Assembly: GCF_965237655.1 (NCBI RefSeq)
Contig: NZ_CBDEGB010000001.1
Span: forward strand, 434,001 to 498,000
DNA from: Poriferisodalis sp965237655
Lineage (GTDB): Bacteria > Actinomycetota > Acidimicrobiia > Acidimicrobiales > Poriferisodalaceae
Length of the DNA stretch: 64,000 nucleotides
Reading direction: 5' to 3'
Numbering within the stretch: the first letter of the stretch is position 1; every line of letters starts with the position of its first letter. A program made the position numbers and the translations under genes. The notes below the pieces were generated by a model. The model was not told the DNA's origin and made no database searches. It saw nothing but the letters and a program-made list of their open reading frames with translations. Below, piece by piece: positions 8,461 through 18,012 of the stretch.

Positions 8461-11400
8461 ATGAGCCAATCGCCGGATGGCTGGGACTTCTGGGTCGACC
8501 GTGGGGGCACGTTCACCGACGTCGTGGCCCGCCGTCCCGACGGAAGCCTGGTCACGCACAAGCTGCTGAGCGAGGACTCGCGCCGCTACGACGACGCTGC
8601 CACCACTGCCATCGCGGACCTGCTCGGCGTGCCGCGGGGCGAACCGCTGCCACCTGAGCGGATCAGGTCCGTGAAGATGGGCACCACGGTTGCCACCAAT
8701 GCGCTCCTGCAACGGCGTGGCGTGCCGACGCTGTTCGTGACGACCGCAGGATTCGGCGACGTGCTGCGCATCGGGTACCAGACCCGCCCGCACCTGTTCA
8801 AGCTCGACATCGTCCTGCCCGAGATGCTCTACGCCGAGGTGCTTGAGGTCTCTGAGCGCATCGCTGCGGACGGCACGGTGCTGCGAGAGTTGGACCTGCC
8901 CGCTGCCGTCGTGGGCATGGCTGCGGCACGTGAGCGCGGCATGACTGCAGTCGCGATCGTGCTGGTACACGGCTACCGCTACCCCGATCATGAAGCGGCC
9001 TTAGCCGCTGCAGCCCGCGAAATCGGCTTCGAGCAGGTCTCGGTCAGTCACGAGGTGGACCCACTCGTCAAGATCGTTCCCCGGGGCGACACCACCGTTG
9101 CGGACGCCTACCTGTCCCCGATCCTGCGCAGTTACGTCGACGCTGTGGCGTCGAGAATCGGAAACAGCGACGCTGTTGCGTCGGCGGAGGGTCCGCAGCT
9201 GCAGTTCATGCAGTCGAATGGCGGCCTGGCCGATGCCCGGCGATTCACCGGCCGCGATGCGCTGCTGTCGGGACCAGCCGGTGGTGTCGTAGGCATGGCG
9301 CGCACCGCCGGGGCGGCGGGCTTCTCCCAGCTCATCGGCTTCGACATGGGCGGCACGTCAACCGACGTCTCGCACTTTGCCGGCGAGTTCGAGCGGGCCA
9401 ACGAGACCGAGGTGGCGGGCATCCGCGTGCGCACTCCCATCATCGACATGCACACGGTGGCGGCCGGAGGCGGGTCGCTGCTCACCTTCGACGGTAGCCG
9501 CTTGCGTGTCGGTCCCGAGTCGGCCGGCGCCGACCCCGGACCCGCGAGCTACGGCAACGGCGGCCCGCTTGCCCTCACCGACGCCAACGTCACCCTGGGC
9601 GTGATCCGGCCCGAGTTCTTCCCGTCGCTGTTCGGCCCCGACGGGACCCAGCCGCTCGATGTCGATGCTGCCACCTATGGCATTGCCGAGCTGGCCGCTC
9701 AGATCGCGCAGGCCACTGGCGTGCAGCGCAGTGCGGCCGAGGTGGCCTTCGGGTACGGCGAGATCGCGGCGGAGAACATGTCCAACGCGATCCGCAAGAT
9801 CAGCACCGAGCGGGGCCACGACATCACCGCCTACACGCTGGTCTGCTTCGGCGGTGCCGGCGGCCAGCATGCCTGCCGGGTGGCAGACCGGCTCGGCATC
9901 ACCACGATCCTCATCCATCCCCACGCTGGGGTGCTGTCCGCGCTGGGCATCGGGCTGGCTGACGTCACCGAGTTGCGCGCTGCACCGATCGAGGCCCCGC
10001 TAGACAGCGAGCTCATCGACGCGCTGCATCGGCGGCTCGCCGCAGCCAGCCCGACCGCAGTCGAGGCCGTGGCCGCTGCGGGGGTGTCGCAGGACCGCAT
10101 TGATGTCACCGGGCGTCTGGCAGTTCGCTACCGCGGTTCTGACACGACGCTCGAAGTGCTTCTGGGCTCAGCCGACGAGGTAGCGAGCGAATTCGCAGCA
10201 GCACACCGGACGAGATTCGGGTTCAGCGCACCAGATCAGGCGTTGGTGGTTGACGCACTGCACATCGAAGCCCGCGGCCAGGCAGTCGATCCGCCTCCGG
10301 CGACTCCGCCCGAGGGTGACCGTGAGGCGCTATTGGCCACGCACCCCACCTACATGAGCGCGGAAGCCCCGCCGGGCTGCGCGCCCTACGGCACACCGTT
10401 TTGGGATCGCACTGCGCTGGCACCAGGAGCAGTCATGGCTGGCCCCGCAGTCATCGTCGAACCGAACGCCACCACCGTGATCGAACCGGGCTGGCAGGGC
10501 ACGATCACCGACCGCGGCGATCTCGTGCTCGAACGTGTCGTGGCTCGACCGTCACGGGTCGCGATCGGCACCAGCGTCGATCCGGTGCAGCTCGAGATCT
10601 TCAACAACCTGTTCATGAACATCGCCGAGCAGATGGGCGTTGTGCTCGAGCACACCGCGGTGTCGGTCAACATCAAGGAGCGGCGCGACTTCAGCTGCGC
10701 GCTCTTCGACACCGCTGGCCAGCTCGTTGCCAACGCGCCGCACCTGCCGGTGCACCTGGGCTCGATGAGCGAGTCCATCCGCACGGTCATCACCCAGAAC
10801 CCGACGATGTCGCCCGGTGACGTGTACGTCCTGAACAACCCGTACAACGGCGGCACCCACCTGCCCGACGTGACCGTCGTGCGGCCCGTGTTCGATGCCT
10901 CAGGCACGGATCGGATCTTCTACGTGGCCTCCCGCGGCCACCATGCCGACATCGGCGGCTGCGTGCCCGGTTCGGCGCCCGCCGACTCGACCACCATCGA
11001 CGAGGAAGGGCTCGTCCTCGACAACCTCCAGATCGTGGCCGGGGGCCGCTTTCTCGAAGAGCAGGTCCGCGACGTGCTCGGAAGCGGCCCGTGGCCGGCC
11101 CGCAACCCCGATCAGAACATCGCCGACCTGCGAGCCCAGGTCGCCGCCTGCGAGCGCGGCGCCGCCGAGCTGGCACGCATCGTCGACTACTACGGGCTCG
11201 AGGTCGTGCACGCCTATATGAGCCACGTCGCCGACAACGCCGAAGAGATGGTGCGGCGGGTGATCGACGCTCTAGGCAATAGCAACTATCGGGGCAGCTA
11301 TCAGCTCGAACTCGATGACGGCAGCGTCATCTGCGTTCGCATCTCGGTGGATCGCTCGGCGCGGGGAGCTGTCGTCGACTTCACCGGGACCAGCGGGCAG

Positions 11401-12132
11401 CACCCTGGCAACTTCAATGCACCCACGGCGGTTTGCCGGTCGGCGGTGTTGTACGTGTTCCGCTGCATGGTCGACGACGCCATTCCGCTCAATGCGGGCT
11501 GCCTGCGGCCTTTGGAACTCGTTGTGCCTGATCCTTCGATGCTGTCACCGCACCCACCTGCAGCGGTCATCGCCGGCAACGTCGAGACCTCCCAGCAGAT
11601 CACCGACGCGCTGTTCGGCGCCCTGGGCGTGGTGGCGGCCTCGCAGGGCACGATGAACAACTTCATCTGGGGCAATGCGGAGCACCAGTACTACGAGACG
11701 ATCTGCGGGGGAGCCGGCGCGACAGCTCGCCGACCCGGCGCCGACGCGGTGCACACGCACATGACCAACACCCGCCTCACCGACCCTGAGATCCTCGAGC
11801 AGCGCCACCCGGTGCTGCTGGAGCGGTTTGAGGTGCGGCGGGGCTCGGGCGGCGCTGGGGCGAACCGGGGCGGCGACGGCGTGGTGCGCCGGCTGCGCTT
11901 CGGCGAGGCAATGACGGTGAACCTGCTCAGCTCGCGCCGGCGGATCGAGCCGTTTGGTGTCGCCGGCGGCCGGCCCGGCGCCCTCGGCCGGAATCTGCTG
12001 GAGCGATCCGATGGCGCCGTGATCGAGCTGGCTGGGTGCGCCCGCACCGAAGTTGCCGCGGGCGATGTCATTGAGATCCACACTCCGGGCGGCGGGGGCT
12101 ACGGCCCACCTCCGCTTGGGAGCAAACGCTGA
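8461..12132 (+). CDS. Single-chain 5-oxoprolinase/N-methylhydantoinase (HyuA-HyuB fusion)
   Basis: 1223 residues. The N-terminal half (about 1-690) is HyuA-type, opening with WDFWVDRGGTFTDVV, which holds the ATP-binding loop, and continuing with a Gly-rich MGGTSTDVSHF segment. The second half (about 706-1223) is HyuB-type, starting DPVQLEIFNNLFMNIAEQMG. Bacterial oxoprolinases are often two subunits, whereas a fused chain of about 1200-1290 residues is the arrangement of 5-oxoprolinase from eukaryotes and some bacteria. The family hydrolyses a cyclic amide with ATP. Its place between the Rid gene and an acyl-CoA dehydrogenase gene could mean it opens a nitrogen-containing ring from the same pathway, or simply recycles 5-oxoproline. 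The acyl-CoA dehydrogenase gene starts 20 nt downstream. Confidence 0.88.
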   Translation: MSQSPDGWDFWVDRGGTFTDVVARRPDGSLVTHKLLSEDSRRYDDAATTAIADLLGVPRGEPLPPERIRSVKMGTTVATNALLQRRGVPTLFVTTAGFGDVLRIGYQTRPHLFKLDIVLPEMLYAEVLEVSERIAADGTVLRELDLPAAVVGMAAARERGMTAVAIVLVHGYRYPDHEAALAAAAREIGFEQVSVSHEVDPLVKIVPRGDTTVADAYLSPILRSYVDAVASRIGNSDAVASAEGPQLQFMQSNGGLADARRFTGRDALLSGPAGGVVGMARTAGAAGFSQLIGFDMGGTSTDVSHFAGEFERANETEVAGIRVRTPIIDMHTVAAGGGSLLTFDGSRLRVGPESAGADPGPASYGNGGPLALTDANVTLGVIRPEFFPSLFGPDGTQPLDVDAATYGIAELAAQIAQATGVQRSAAEVAFGYGEIAAENMSNAIRKISTERGHDITAYTLVCFGGAGGQHACRVADRLGITTILIHPHAGVLSALGIGLADVTELRAAPIEAPLDSELIDALHRRLAAASPTAVEAVAAAGVSQDRIDVTGRLAVRYRGSDTTLEVLLGSADEVASEFAAAHRTRFGFSAPDQALVVDALHIEARGQAVDPPPATPPEGDREALLATHPTYMSAEAPPGCAPYGTPFWDRTALAPGAVMAGPAVIVEPNATTVIEPGWQGTITDRGDLVLERVVARPSRVAIGTSVDPVQLEIFNNLFMNIAEQMGVVLEHTAVSVNIKERRDFSCALFDTAGQLVANAPHLPVHLGSMSESIRTVITQNPTMSPGDVYVLNNPYNGGTHLPDVTVVRPVFDASGTDRIFYVASRGHHADIGGCVPGSAPADSTTIDEEGLVLDNLQIVAGGRFLEEQVRDVLGSGPWPARNPDQNIADLRAQVAACERGAAELARIVDYYGLEVVHAYMSHVADNAEEMVRRVIDALGNSNYRGSYQLELDDGSVICVRISVDRSARGAVVDFTGTSGQHPGNFNAPTAVCRSAVLYVFRCMVDDAIPLNAGCLRPLELVVPDPSMLSPHPPAAVIAGNVETSQQITDALFGALGVVAASQGTMNNFIWGNAEHQYYETICGGAGATARRPGADAVHTHMTNTRLTDPEILEQRHPVLLERFEVRRGSGGAGANRGGDGVVRRLRFGEAMTVNLLSSRRRIEPFGVAGGRPGALGRNLLERSDGAVIELAGCARTEVAAGDVIEIHTPGGGGYGPPPLGSKR

Positions 12133-12152
12133 CAAGTGCAAGGGTGAGAGCG

Positions 12153-13376
12153 ATGAGTGACGAACTGCTGACGCCCGAACGGGCGGATTTGGCCGCCCGG
12201 ATGGCGGAACTGGGTCCTGCGTTTGGCGAGCGTGCCCCAGAGCACGATCGCGACGCCAGCTTCCCGCATCGCAACTGGGACGACTTGGCCGAAGCCGGGT
12301 TCTTGGGCCTGTGCGTCCCGAAGTCCGCCGGCGGCCTCGGCGCGGACTTCGTGGGCTACGCGCTGGTGGCCGAGGAGATGGGACGGCACTGCGCAACGAC
12401 CGCGCTGACGTTCAACATGCATACCGCGACGGCGCTGCTGGCCGGACCGATTGCGGAATCGCTGCTCGCCGGCCCCAACGGCCGCGCGTTGGATCCCGAC
12501 GGGCGGATGGCTGCCCACCTCGAAGCGAATCGGCCGCAGTTGTGGCACGGCATGATCCACGACGGCACCATCCACTCCCAGCCTTTCTCCGAGGGACAGG
12601 CACCGGGGGCTCGCGCAGGTTTCAGCACCATTGCTGTGGTGACCGACGGCGGCTATGTGGTGACCGGCCGCAAGATCTTCGCCTCGCTGAGCGGCGCGGC
12701 ACACCGGCACAACGTGCTCGCCGTGGTGGAGGGCGATCCCCACGTTCGCCTGCTGGGCGTGCCTGCCGACTCCGACGGTGTCGAGATCGTGGGCGACTGG
12801 GATCCGCTGGGGATGCGCGGCACCGACTCGCGCACGCTGCTGATGGACAACGTGTTCGTGCCGGCTGCGAATGAGGTGTTGCCGCCCGGGATGTTCAACG
12901 CGATGGTGTCGCGCTTCCCACAATTCTACATGAGCCTGTCGTTCAGCTACCTGGGGCTGATGCGAGCCATCTTGGACACGACGCGGACGTACTTGCGCGG
13001 CGAGTCCGGTGTGAAGGCGTCTCGGGATCACCCCATCAAGCAGACCGGCTGGGCGCAGCTGCAGCTCATCTACGACCGGGCGCAGGCGATGACGTATCGC
13101 GTGCTCGGCGAGATCTGCGCGGACCCCGATCCGCAGCAGCTGCGCCGTGCCCAAGTGGCGACGATCACCACGATGGAGAGCGCCCCCGAGATGGCGTCGC
13201 TGGCGCTGCGCACCTGCGGCGGCCGGTCGTTGCTGCGACCGGGCAGGCTCGAACAGCACTACCGAGATGCCCGCTGCGGCGCCACGATGCTGCCGTGGAG
13301 CACCGAGGAACTGCTCGTACGGCTCGGCCGCAACGGCCTCTATGACGCCGACGGCAACGACCCTGCCCCGGCCTGA
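12153..13376 (+). CDS. Acyl-CoA dehydrogenase family protein
   Basis: 407 residues from the ATG at 12153, which has an AGGGTGAG-like ribosome binding site; a GTG at 12144 is the alternative. The acyl-CoA dehydrogenase fold is evident from AEAGFLGLCVPKSAGGLGADF near the N-terminus, FSTIAVVTDGGYVVTGRKIFAS in the beta domain and the C-terminal helical domain ending CGGRSLLRPGRLEQHYRDARC. The usual catalytic glutamate position is not certain by eye. It probably performs a flavin-dependent alpha,beta-dehydrogenation of a CoA ester in the aromatic-acid locus, although the divergent family also contains non-CoA flavoproteins. Confidence 0.82.
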   Translation: MSDELLTPERADLAARMAELGPAFGERAPEHDRDASFPHRNWDDLAEAGFLGLCVPKSAGGLGADFVGYALVAEEMGRHCATTALTFNMHTATALLAGPIAESLLAGPNGRALDPDGRMAAHLEANRPQLWHGMIHDGTIHSQPFSEGQAPGARAGFSTIAVVTDGGYVVTGRKIFASLSGAAHRHNVLAVVEGDPHVRLLGVPADSDGVEIVGDWDPLGMRGTDSRTLLMDNVFVPAANEVLPPGMFNAMVSRFPQFYMSLSFSYLGLMRAILDTTRTYLRGESGVKASRDHPIKQTGWAQLQLIYDRAQAMTYRVLGEICADPDPQQLRRAQVATITTMESAPEMASLALRTCGGRSLLRPGRLEQHYRDARCGATMLPWSTEELLVRLGRNGLYDADGNDPAPA

Positions 13377-13468
13377 TCACTCAGCGGGACGTCGCTGCGT
13401 CCGGATCGCTGACACCGGACTGTAACGATGGCGTCGGAACGTCAATCTGCCGCAACGACTCTGTCTAT

Positions 13469-15832
13469 GTGATGAGCCACTCGAAGATGCGTCATGCATC
13501 GAAGCCGATGTCTGGCCGACTGCTGGTCATACTGCTCGCCGCGGGGCTGTTTGCGGCCGCTTGCACCAGCGACTCCGCCGATGCTCCGGCCGGAGATTCC
13601 GCTGCGCCCATAACGAGCCCGTCGGTAGCAACCGACGGTGAGCAACCTGACACTCCCACCAGCCAAGACCCTGGCGCCGAGCCGTCGAGTGACGACGATG
13701 AGGACACTGCTGCGAGGGACGCCGACGTCGATGGTGACTCGGCTGGCGAGGTTTCCGAGCAGGAACGCATTGCGGCTGAAGAAGAGCGACAACGCGTCGA
13801 AGAGGAACGAAGGCGTCGCGAGGCGGAGGAACGGCTGAGGCGCCAGCGCGAGGCGGACGGCGCACAGACCGCTGCGCTGGAGCGGTTCAGCGACTGTGGC
13901 GCTGTGCTCGGCTATGTCCATGCGAACGCGGCAGGAGTCGTTGGCCCGTGGGGTCTCGTCGGCGGCCAGCGCCTCAAAGGGGATGTCATCGAGGAAGGCG
14001 CGATTGTCGCTGACTCTGCAGCATCGGGTGACTTCGCGTCGTTGCAGGCGGGCGTCGACTACAGCACCTCTAACGTGCAGGAAGCGGGCATCGACGAGCC
14101 TGACGTGATCAAGACCGACGGTGAGCGGATCATCGTCGCCACACAGAACCGGGTCCAGATCGTCGACGTGACTGGGCCGGAACCGTCGCTGGCAGCCACG
14201 CTCGATCTCGACGACTTGTGGGGCTGGAGACTGCTGCTGCACGGCGATCGAGTGCTTGCGTTCGCAACGCGATGGGACGTCATCGTTCCCTTCGAGGTGT
14301 CCGATAACGACGGCACAGCAGATGTCATCGAACCGGAACCCGGCTGGGGACCCACGACCGAGATCGTCGAGATCGACCTTGCTCAGGCAGTTCCTGCGGT
14401 CGCGCGACGGCTGAGCATCGAAGGCAACTACGTCAGCGCTCGCATGACCGACGGCGTGGTCCGCATTGTCACGAGTTCGAGGCCGCGTGCCATCGGTTGG
14501 ACCGTTCCGGAGGCGGCTGGCATAGCCGCTGAGGAGCAGGCAACCGAGGCAAACCGGGAGATCGTCGCCAGCACGACGGTCGATCATTGGCTCCCGCGCT
14601 ACGAGTTGACCGATACCGCCGGCACAACCGTCGACGGGGGACGCCTCGTCGATTGCGACCGCGTCTGGGCTCCCGCTCACTATTCAGGTCCGGGCACGCT
14701 CAGCGTCACCACCATCGACATCGCTGCAGACGGCCTGGCGGGATCGTTGGACACCACGTCGATCATGTCGGACGGCAGCACCGTGTACGCCTCGCCGGCG
14801 CACCTGTACGTGACGACAACCCGATGGTTCAACTGGCATACCCAACCAGAGGGTCCCGATGACGGCACGCTCGCCGAGTCCGAGATCCACATGTTCGACA
14901 CCGGCGACGCGCTCTCGAGCCCCTACGTCGGGTCGGCGACGGTGACCGGCACCGTGCTGAACCAGTACTCGATGTCCTCCCACGAGGGCCACCTGAGGAT
15001 CGCGACCACAACGGTCCCGCCGTGGCGCTTCGAGGGTGGGCCCGACTCTGAGAGTCTCGTGACGGTGTTCGAAGTTAACGCCGGCGGCCTGTCAGAGGTC
15101 GGCCAGATCGGCGGGCTCGGTGTCGGCGAGCGGATCTTTGCGGTGCGGTACCTGGGTGACATCGCTGCGGTGGTGACGTTCCGCCAGACGGATCCGCTGT
15201 ACATCATCGACCTGACTGATCCAGCTTCGCCGACGGTGCGGGGCGAGCTCAAGATTCACGGCTATTCGGCCTATCTGCATCCGGTCGGCGCCGACCGGTT
15301 GCTCGGCGTCGGCCAGGACGCCGACGAAGAAGGCCGGACACTCGGCACCCAGGTGTCGCTGTTCGATATTTCTGATTTGGATCGGCCCGAACGCATCGCC
15401 CAGTGGACAGCGCCGGGTGGCCGCAGCCAGGTGGAGTTCGATGCGCTCGCGTTCCTGTACTGGCCCCCAACCGGTCTCGCGGTGCTGCCCATGAACCAGT
15501 ACCCGAGCGACGAGAACGAAGGTGATCCTCCGTTCCTCGGTGCCGTGGCGCTCACAACTGTTGACGACGAGCTGTCTGAACTCGGCCGCTTCAGTCATGC
15601 GGACCCGCCGCTGCGCAAGTGCCGCGAATCCCGGGAGATCACGGTCCGCCCCGACGGCACTGAGGAAGTCGGCCCCTTCGAACGCTATTGCTGGTACGAC
15701 GTCGACTACGAGGCGCGAGTTGCCGGTAGCGCAGTGATCGCCGGCCGGCTGTACCTCGCATCGAACAAGGCACTCGAATCAATCGAGCTGGGATCAACCG
15801 AGCGCATCTCGCTGCTCCGGTGGGCTGACTGA
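13469..15832 (+). CDS. Secreted beta-propeller lipoprotein (Beta_propel/COG4880-like)
   Basis: 787 residues. The N-terminus is a lipoprotein signal: a basic start, a hydrophobic stretch LLVILLAAGLFAA and a lipobox cysteine directly before TSDSADAPAGD. An acidic low-complexity spacer follows, then a highly charged helical segment rich in E and R (about residues 90-130), probably a coiled coil. The rest repeats VDVTGPEPSLAATLDL- and VFEVNAGGLSEVGQIGGLG-like blades, as in secreted C-terminal beta-propeller proteins of COG4880. The protein should be anchored on the outer face of the membrane. The biochemical role is unknown. GTG 13469, ATG 13472 and ATG 13487 are all possible starts. Confidence 0.8.
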   Translation: MMSHSKMRHASKPMSGRLLVILLAAGLFAAACTSDSADAPAGDSAAPITSPSVATDGEQPDTPTSQDPGAEPSSDDDEDTAARDADVDGDSAGEVSEQERIAAEEERQRVEEERRRREAEERLRRQREADGAQTAALERFSDCGAVLGYVHANAAGVVGPWGLVGGQRLKGDVIEEGAIVADSAASGDFASLQAGVDYSTSNVQEAGIDEPDVIKTDGERIIVATQNRVQIVDVTGPEPSLAATLDLDDLWGWRLLLHGDRVLAFATRWDVIVPFEVSDNDGTADVIEPEPGWGPTTEIVEIDLAQAVPAVARRLSIEGNYVSARMTDGVVRIVTSSRPRAIGWTVPEAAGIAAEEQATEANREIVASTTVDHWLPRYELTDTAGTTVDGGRLVDCDRVWAPAHYSGPGTLSVTTIDIAADGLAGSLDTTSIMSDGSTVYASPAHLYVTTTRWFNWHTQPEGPDDGTLAESEIHMFDTGDALSSPYVGSATVTGTVLNQYSMSSHEGHLRIATTTVPPWRFEGGPDSESLVTVFEVNAGGLSEVGQIGGLGVGERIFAVRYLGDIAAVVTFRQTDPLYIIDLTDPASPTVRGELKIHGYSAYLHPVGADRLLGVGQDADEEGRTLGTQVSLFDISDLDRPERIAQWTAPGGRSQVEFDALAFLYWPPTGLAVLPMNQYPSDENEGDPPFLGAVALTTVDDELSELGRFSHADPPLRKCRESREITVRPDGTEEVGPFERYCWYDVDYEARVAGSAVIAGRLYLASNKALESIELGSTERISLLRWAD

Positions 15833-15862
15833 GCGCGAATTCCTGGCGCGATCGGGTCGATT

Positions 15863-16816
15863 ATGGGCCATAGTGATGCCATGGGTCACAGTGATGCCAC
15901 CGATGGGGCTGATCACGCCGCGAAGCGGCAGATAGTCGTCTGGGATGGCGCGCCAAAGCTGGCTAATCCGCTTCTGCTGGTGGCCTTCGAGGGCTGGTTC
16001 GACGCCGGTGAGTGCGCCACTGGCGCGCTGTCGTGGATCCGCGACCGCAGCGAAGCCCGGCGCGTCTGCCACATCGACCCAGAAGAATTCTTCGACTTTC
16101 AGGAAAGCCGACCCCACATCGAGATCACTCCCGAGGGAGAGCGCCGTATCAGCTGGCCGGAGATCGAGTGCCATGTTGTGCCGGCAGCCCCGCCGCACGA
16201 TCTCGTGCTCCTGTCGGGCATCGAGCCGCGCATGCGCTGGCGCACGTTTTGCACCGGTGTCGTGGAGATCGCCAGCGAGCTGGGTTGCGAGATGGTGGTG
16301 ACGCTCGGGGCGATGGTCGCGGGCGTGGCGCATTCGCGGACCGCGTCGGTGAAGGGCAGCGCGGCCAATGCCGAGCTGGCCGCCCGGCTGGGTTTGGACC
16401 GGCCCACCTACCAAGGTCCAACCGGCATCATCGGCACGCTGCATGACGTGCTCGACCAGGCGTCGCTGCCGGTGGTGTCGCTACGCGTGGGAGTGCCGCA
16501 CTATGTGGCCGGGCCGCCGAACCCGAAGGGCACGAGAGCGCTGCTGGCCCATGTGGAGACGGTCACCGGCGTGAAGACTGGTTACAGCGAACTGGACTCC
16601 AGCGTGCAGGCTTGGGAGCAGCGGGTCAACGAGGCAGTGGCGCGTGACCCTGAGATCGTGTCGTACATCCAGCAGCTGGAAGCCGAAGCGGATCGCACTG
16701 CCGAAGAAAACCTGCCCAGCGGCGACGATCTGGCACAGGAGTTCCAGAGGTTCCTGGCCGAGCAGCGCCAGTCGGGGCCCAGCGATGGCGACAGCGACTC
16801 CGACGAGGCGGGCTGA
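15863..16816 (+). CDS. PAC2 (proteasome assembly chaperone-like) family protein
   Basis: 317 residues with the PAC2 N-terminal pattern LANPLLLVAFEGWFDAGE and later LVTLGAM-type and RVGVPHYVAGPPNPKGTRALL segments. In actinobacteria such proteins are conserved but of uncertain role; the family is named from eukaryotic proteasome assembly chaperones. The first 36 nt are an 18-bp sequence read twice in tandem, so the protein begins MGHSDAMGHSDA and has two equivalent ATG starts (15863 and 15881). The C-terminus is acidic and probably disordered. aroC follows 70 nt downstream. Confidence 0.82.
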   Translation: MGHSDAMGHSDATDGADHAAKRQIVVWDGAPKLANPLLLVAFEGWFDAGECATGALSWIRDRSEARRVCHIDPEEFFDFQESRPHIEITPEGERRISWPEIECHVVPAAPPHDLVLLSGIEPRMRWRTFCTGVVEIASELGCEMVVTLGAMVAGVAHSRTASVKGSAANAELAARLGLDRPTYQGPTGIIGTLHDVLDQASLPVVSLRVGVPHYVAGPPNPKGTRALLAHVETVTGVKTGYSELDSSVQAWEQRVNEAVARDPEIVSYIQQLEAEADRTAEENLPSGDDLAQEFQRFLAEQRQSGPSDGDSDSDEAG

Positions 16817-16874
16817 GCGGCACACGCCCAGGTTGCACGGGAAAAAGAACGGCGTCGGGCGCCAACCGCCGCCG

Positions 16875-16880
16875 TAGGGT
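16875..16880 (+). promoter_or_regulatory. TAGGGT -10-like box before aroC
   Basis: TAGGGT lies 6 nt before the aroC ATG at 16887, with no ribosome binding site between them. Confidence 0.5.
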
Positions 16881-16886
16881 TCTGCC

Positions 16887-17999
16887 ATGGGCGGCAGCAC
16901 GTTCGGGGAGCGTTTCGCGGTCACCACCTTCGGCGAATCCCATGGCGGAGCGCTGGGAGTGATCATCGACGGCTGCCCCGCGCGCATTGAGCTGAACGAA
17001 GCCGATGTGCAGGTCGATCTGGATCGCCGCCGTCCCGGCCAGAGCCGCCTGGTCACCCAGCGCGATGAAGCCGACAGGGTCACGATCCACTCGGGTGTCT
17101 TCGAGGGCCTGACGCTGGGGACGCCGATCGGCATGACGGTGGCGAACACCGATGCCCGGCCGGGTGCCTATGCGGACATGGCAGCCGTGTACCGGCCCAG
17201 CCACGCCGACTTCACCACCGAGGCCAAGTACGGGATCCGCAATTGGCAGGGGGGCGGCCGGGCTTCTGCTCGCGAGACCGTCGGCCGGGTGGCGGCAGGC
17301 GCCGTCGCCCGCAGGATTCTCTCGACGGTCGGCACCGAGGTGCTGGGCTGGGTCAGCTCGGTGCGCGACATCAACGCCGACGTTGATCCCGCGGCGCTGA
17401 TGCGTGACGACGTCGAGGCCGACCCGACCCGATGCCCCGATCCCGCCGCTGCGGTCCCGATGACCGAGGCCATCGAGGCGGCCCGGCGCGACGGCGACTC
17501 GCTGGGAGGCGTCGTGGCCTGTGTGGCGCGTGGGGTTCCGGCTGGGCTGGGAGAGCCCGTGTTCGACAAGCTCGACGCCGAGCTGGCCGGCGCGGTGATG
17601 TCACTGCCGGCGGCGAAGGGCGTCGAGATCGGCAGCGGGTTCGCCGGGACGCTGATGACCGGACGACAGCACAACGATGAATTCGCACCGGGGCCCGACG
17701 GGCGACCGGTCACCGTCACCAATCGCAGCGGCGGCATCCAGGGCGGCATCAGCAACGGGGCCGACATCGTGCTGCGCGTCGCCTTCAAGCCCACCGCCAC
17801 CATCGCGAGCGAGCAGAAGACCGTGACCAGCGCCGGTGAGCCCACGGTGCTGGCGGCTCGGGGCCGCCACGATCCGTGTGTGCTGCCCCGGGCGGTGCCG
17901 ATGGTGGAGGCGATGGTCTGCCTCGTGCTGGCCGACCACCTGTTGCGACAGCAGACAACCCAGCTGGCACCCGGACCCGCAGCACAGACGCAGGGCTGA
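16887..17999 (+). CDS. aroC: Chorismate synthase
   Basis: 370 residues, a normal length. FGERFAVTTFGESHGGALGVIIDG at the N-terminus, the R-P-G-Q-S segment RRRPGQSRLVTQRDEAD, the GGGRASARET motif and the NRSGGIQGGISNG motif identify chorismate synthase. The enzyme makes chorismate from 5-enolpyruvylshikimate 3-phosphate with reduced FMN. Chorismate is also the entry substrate for the isochorismate synthase encoded 38 kb away in this window. The neighbours are not shikimate-pathway genes, so aroC seems to stand alone here. Confidence 0.97.
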   Translation: MGGSTFGERFAVTTFGESHGGALGVIIDGCPARIELNEADVQVDLDRRRPGQSRLVTQRDEADRVTIHSGVFEGLTLGTPIGMTVANTDARPGAYADMAAVYRPSHADFTTEAKYGIRNWQGGGRASARETVGRVAAGAVARRILSTVGTEVLGWVSSVRDINADVDPAALMRDDVEADPTRCPDPAAAVPMTEAIEAARRDGDSLGGVVACVARGVPAGLGEPVFDKLDAELAGAVMSLPAAKGVEIGSGFAGTLMTGRQHNDEFAPGPDGRPVTVTNRSGGIQGGISNGADIVLRVAFKPTATIASEQKTVTSAGEPTVLAARGRHDPCVLPRAVPMVEAMVCLVLADHLLRQQTTQLAPGPAAQTQG

Positions 18000-18012
18000 T
18001 GGGCTCGTCCTG

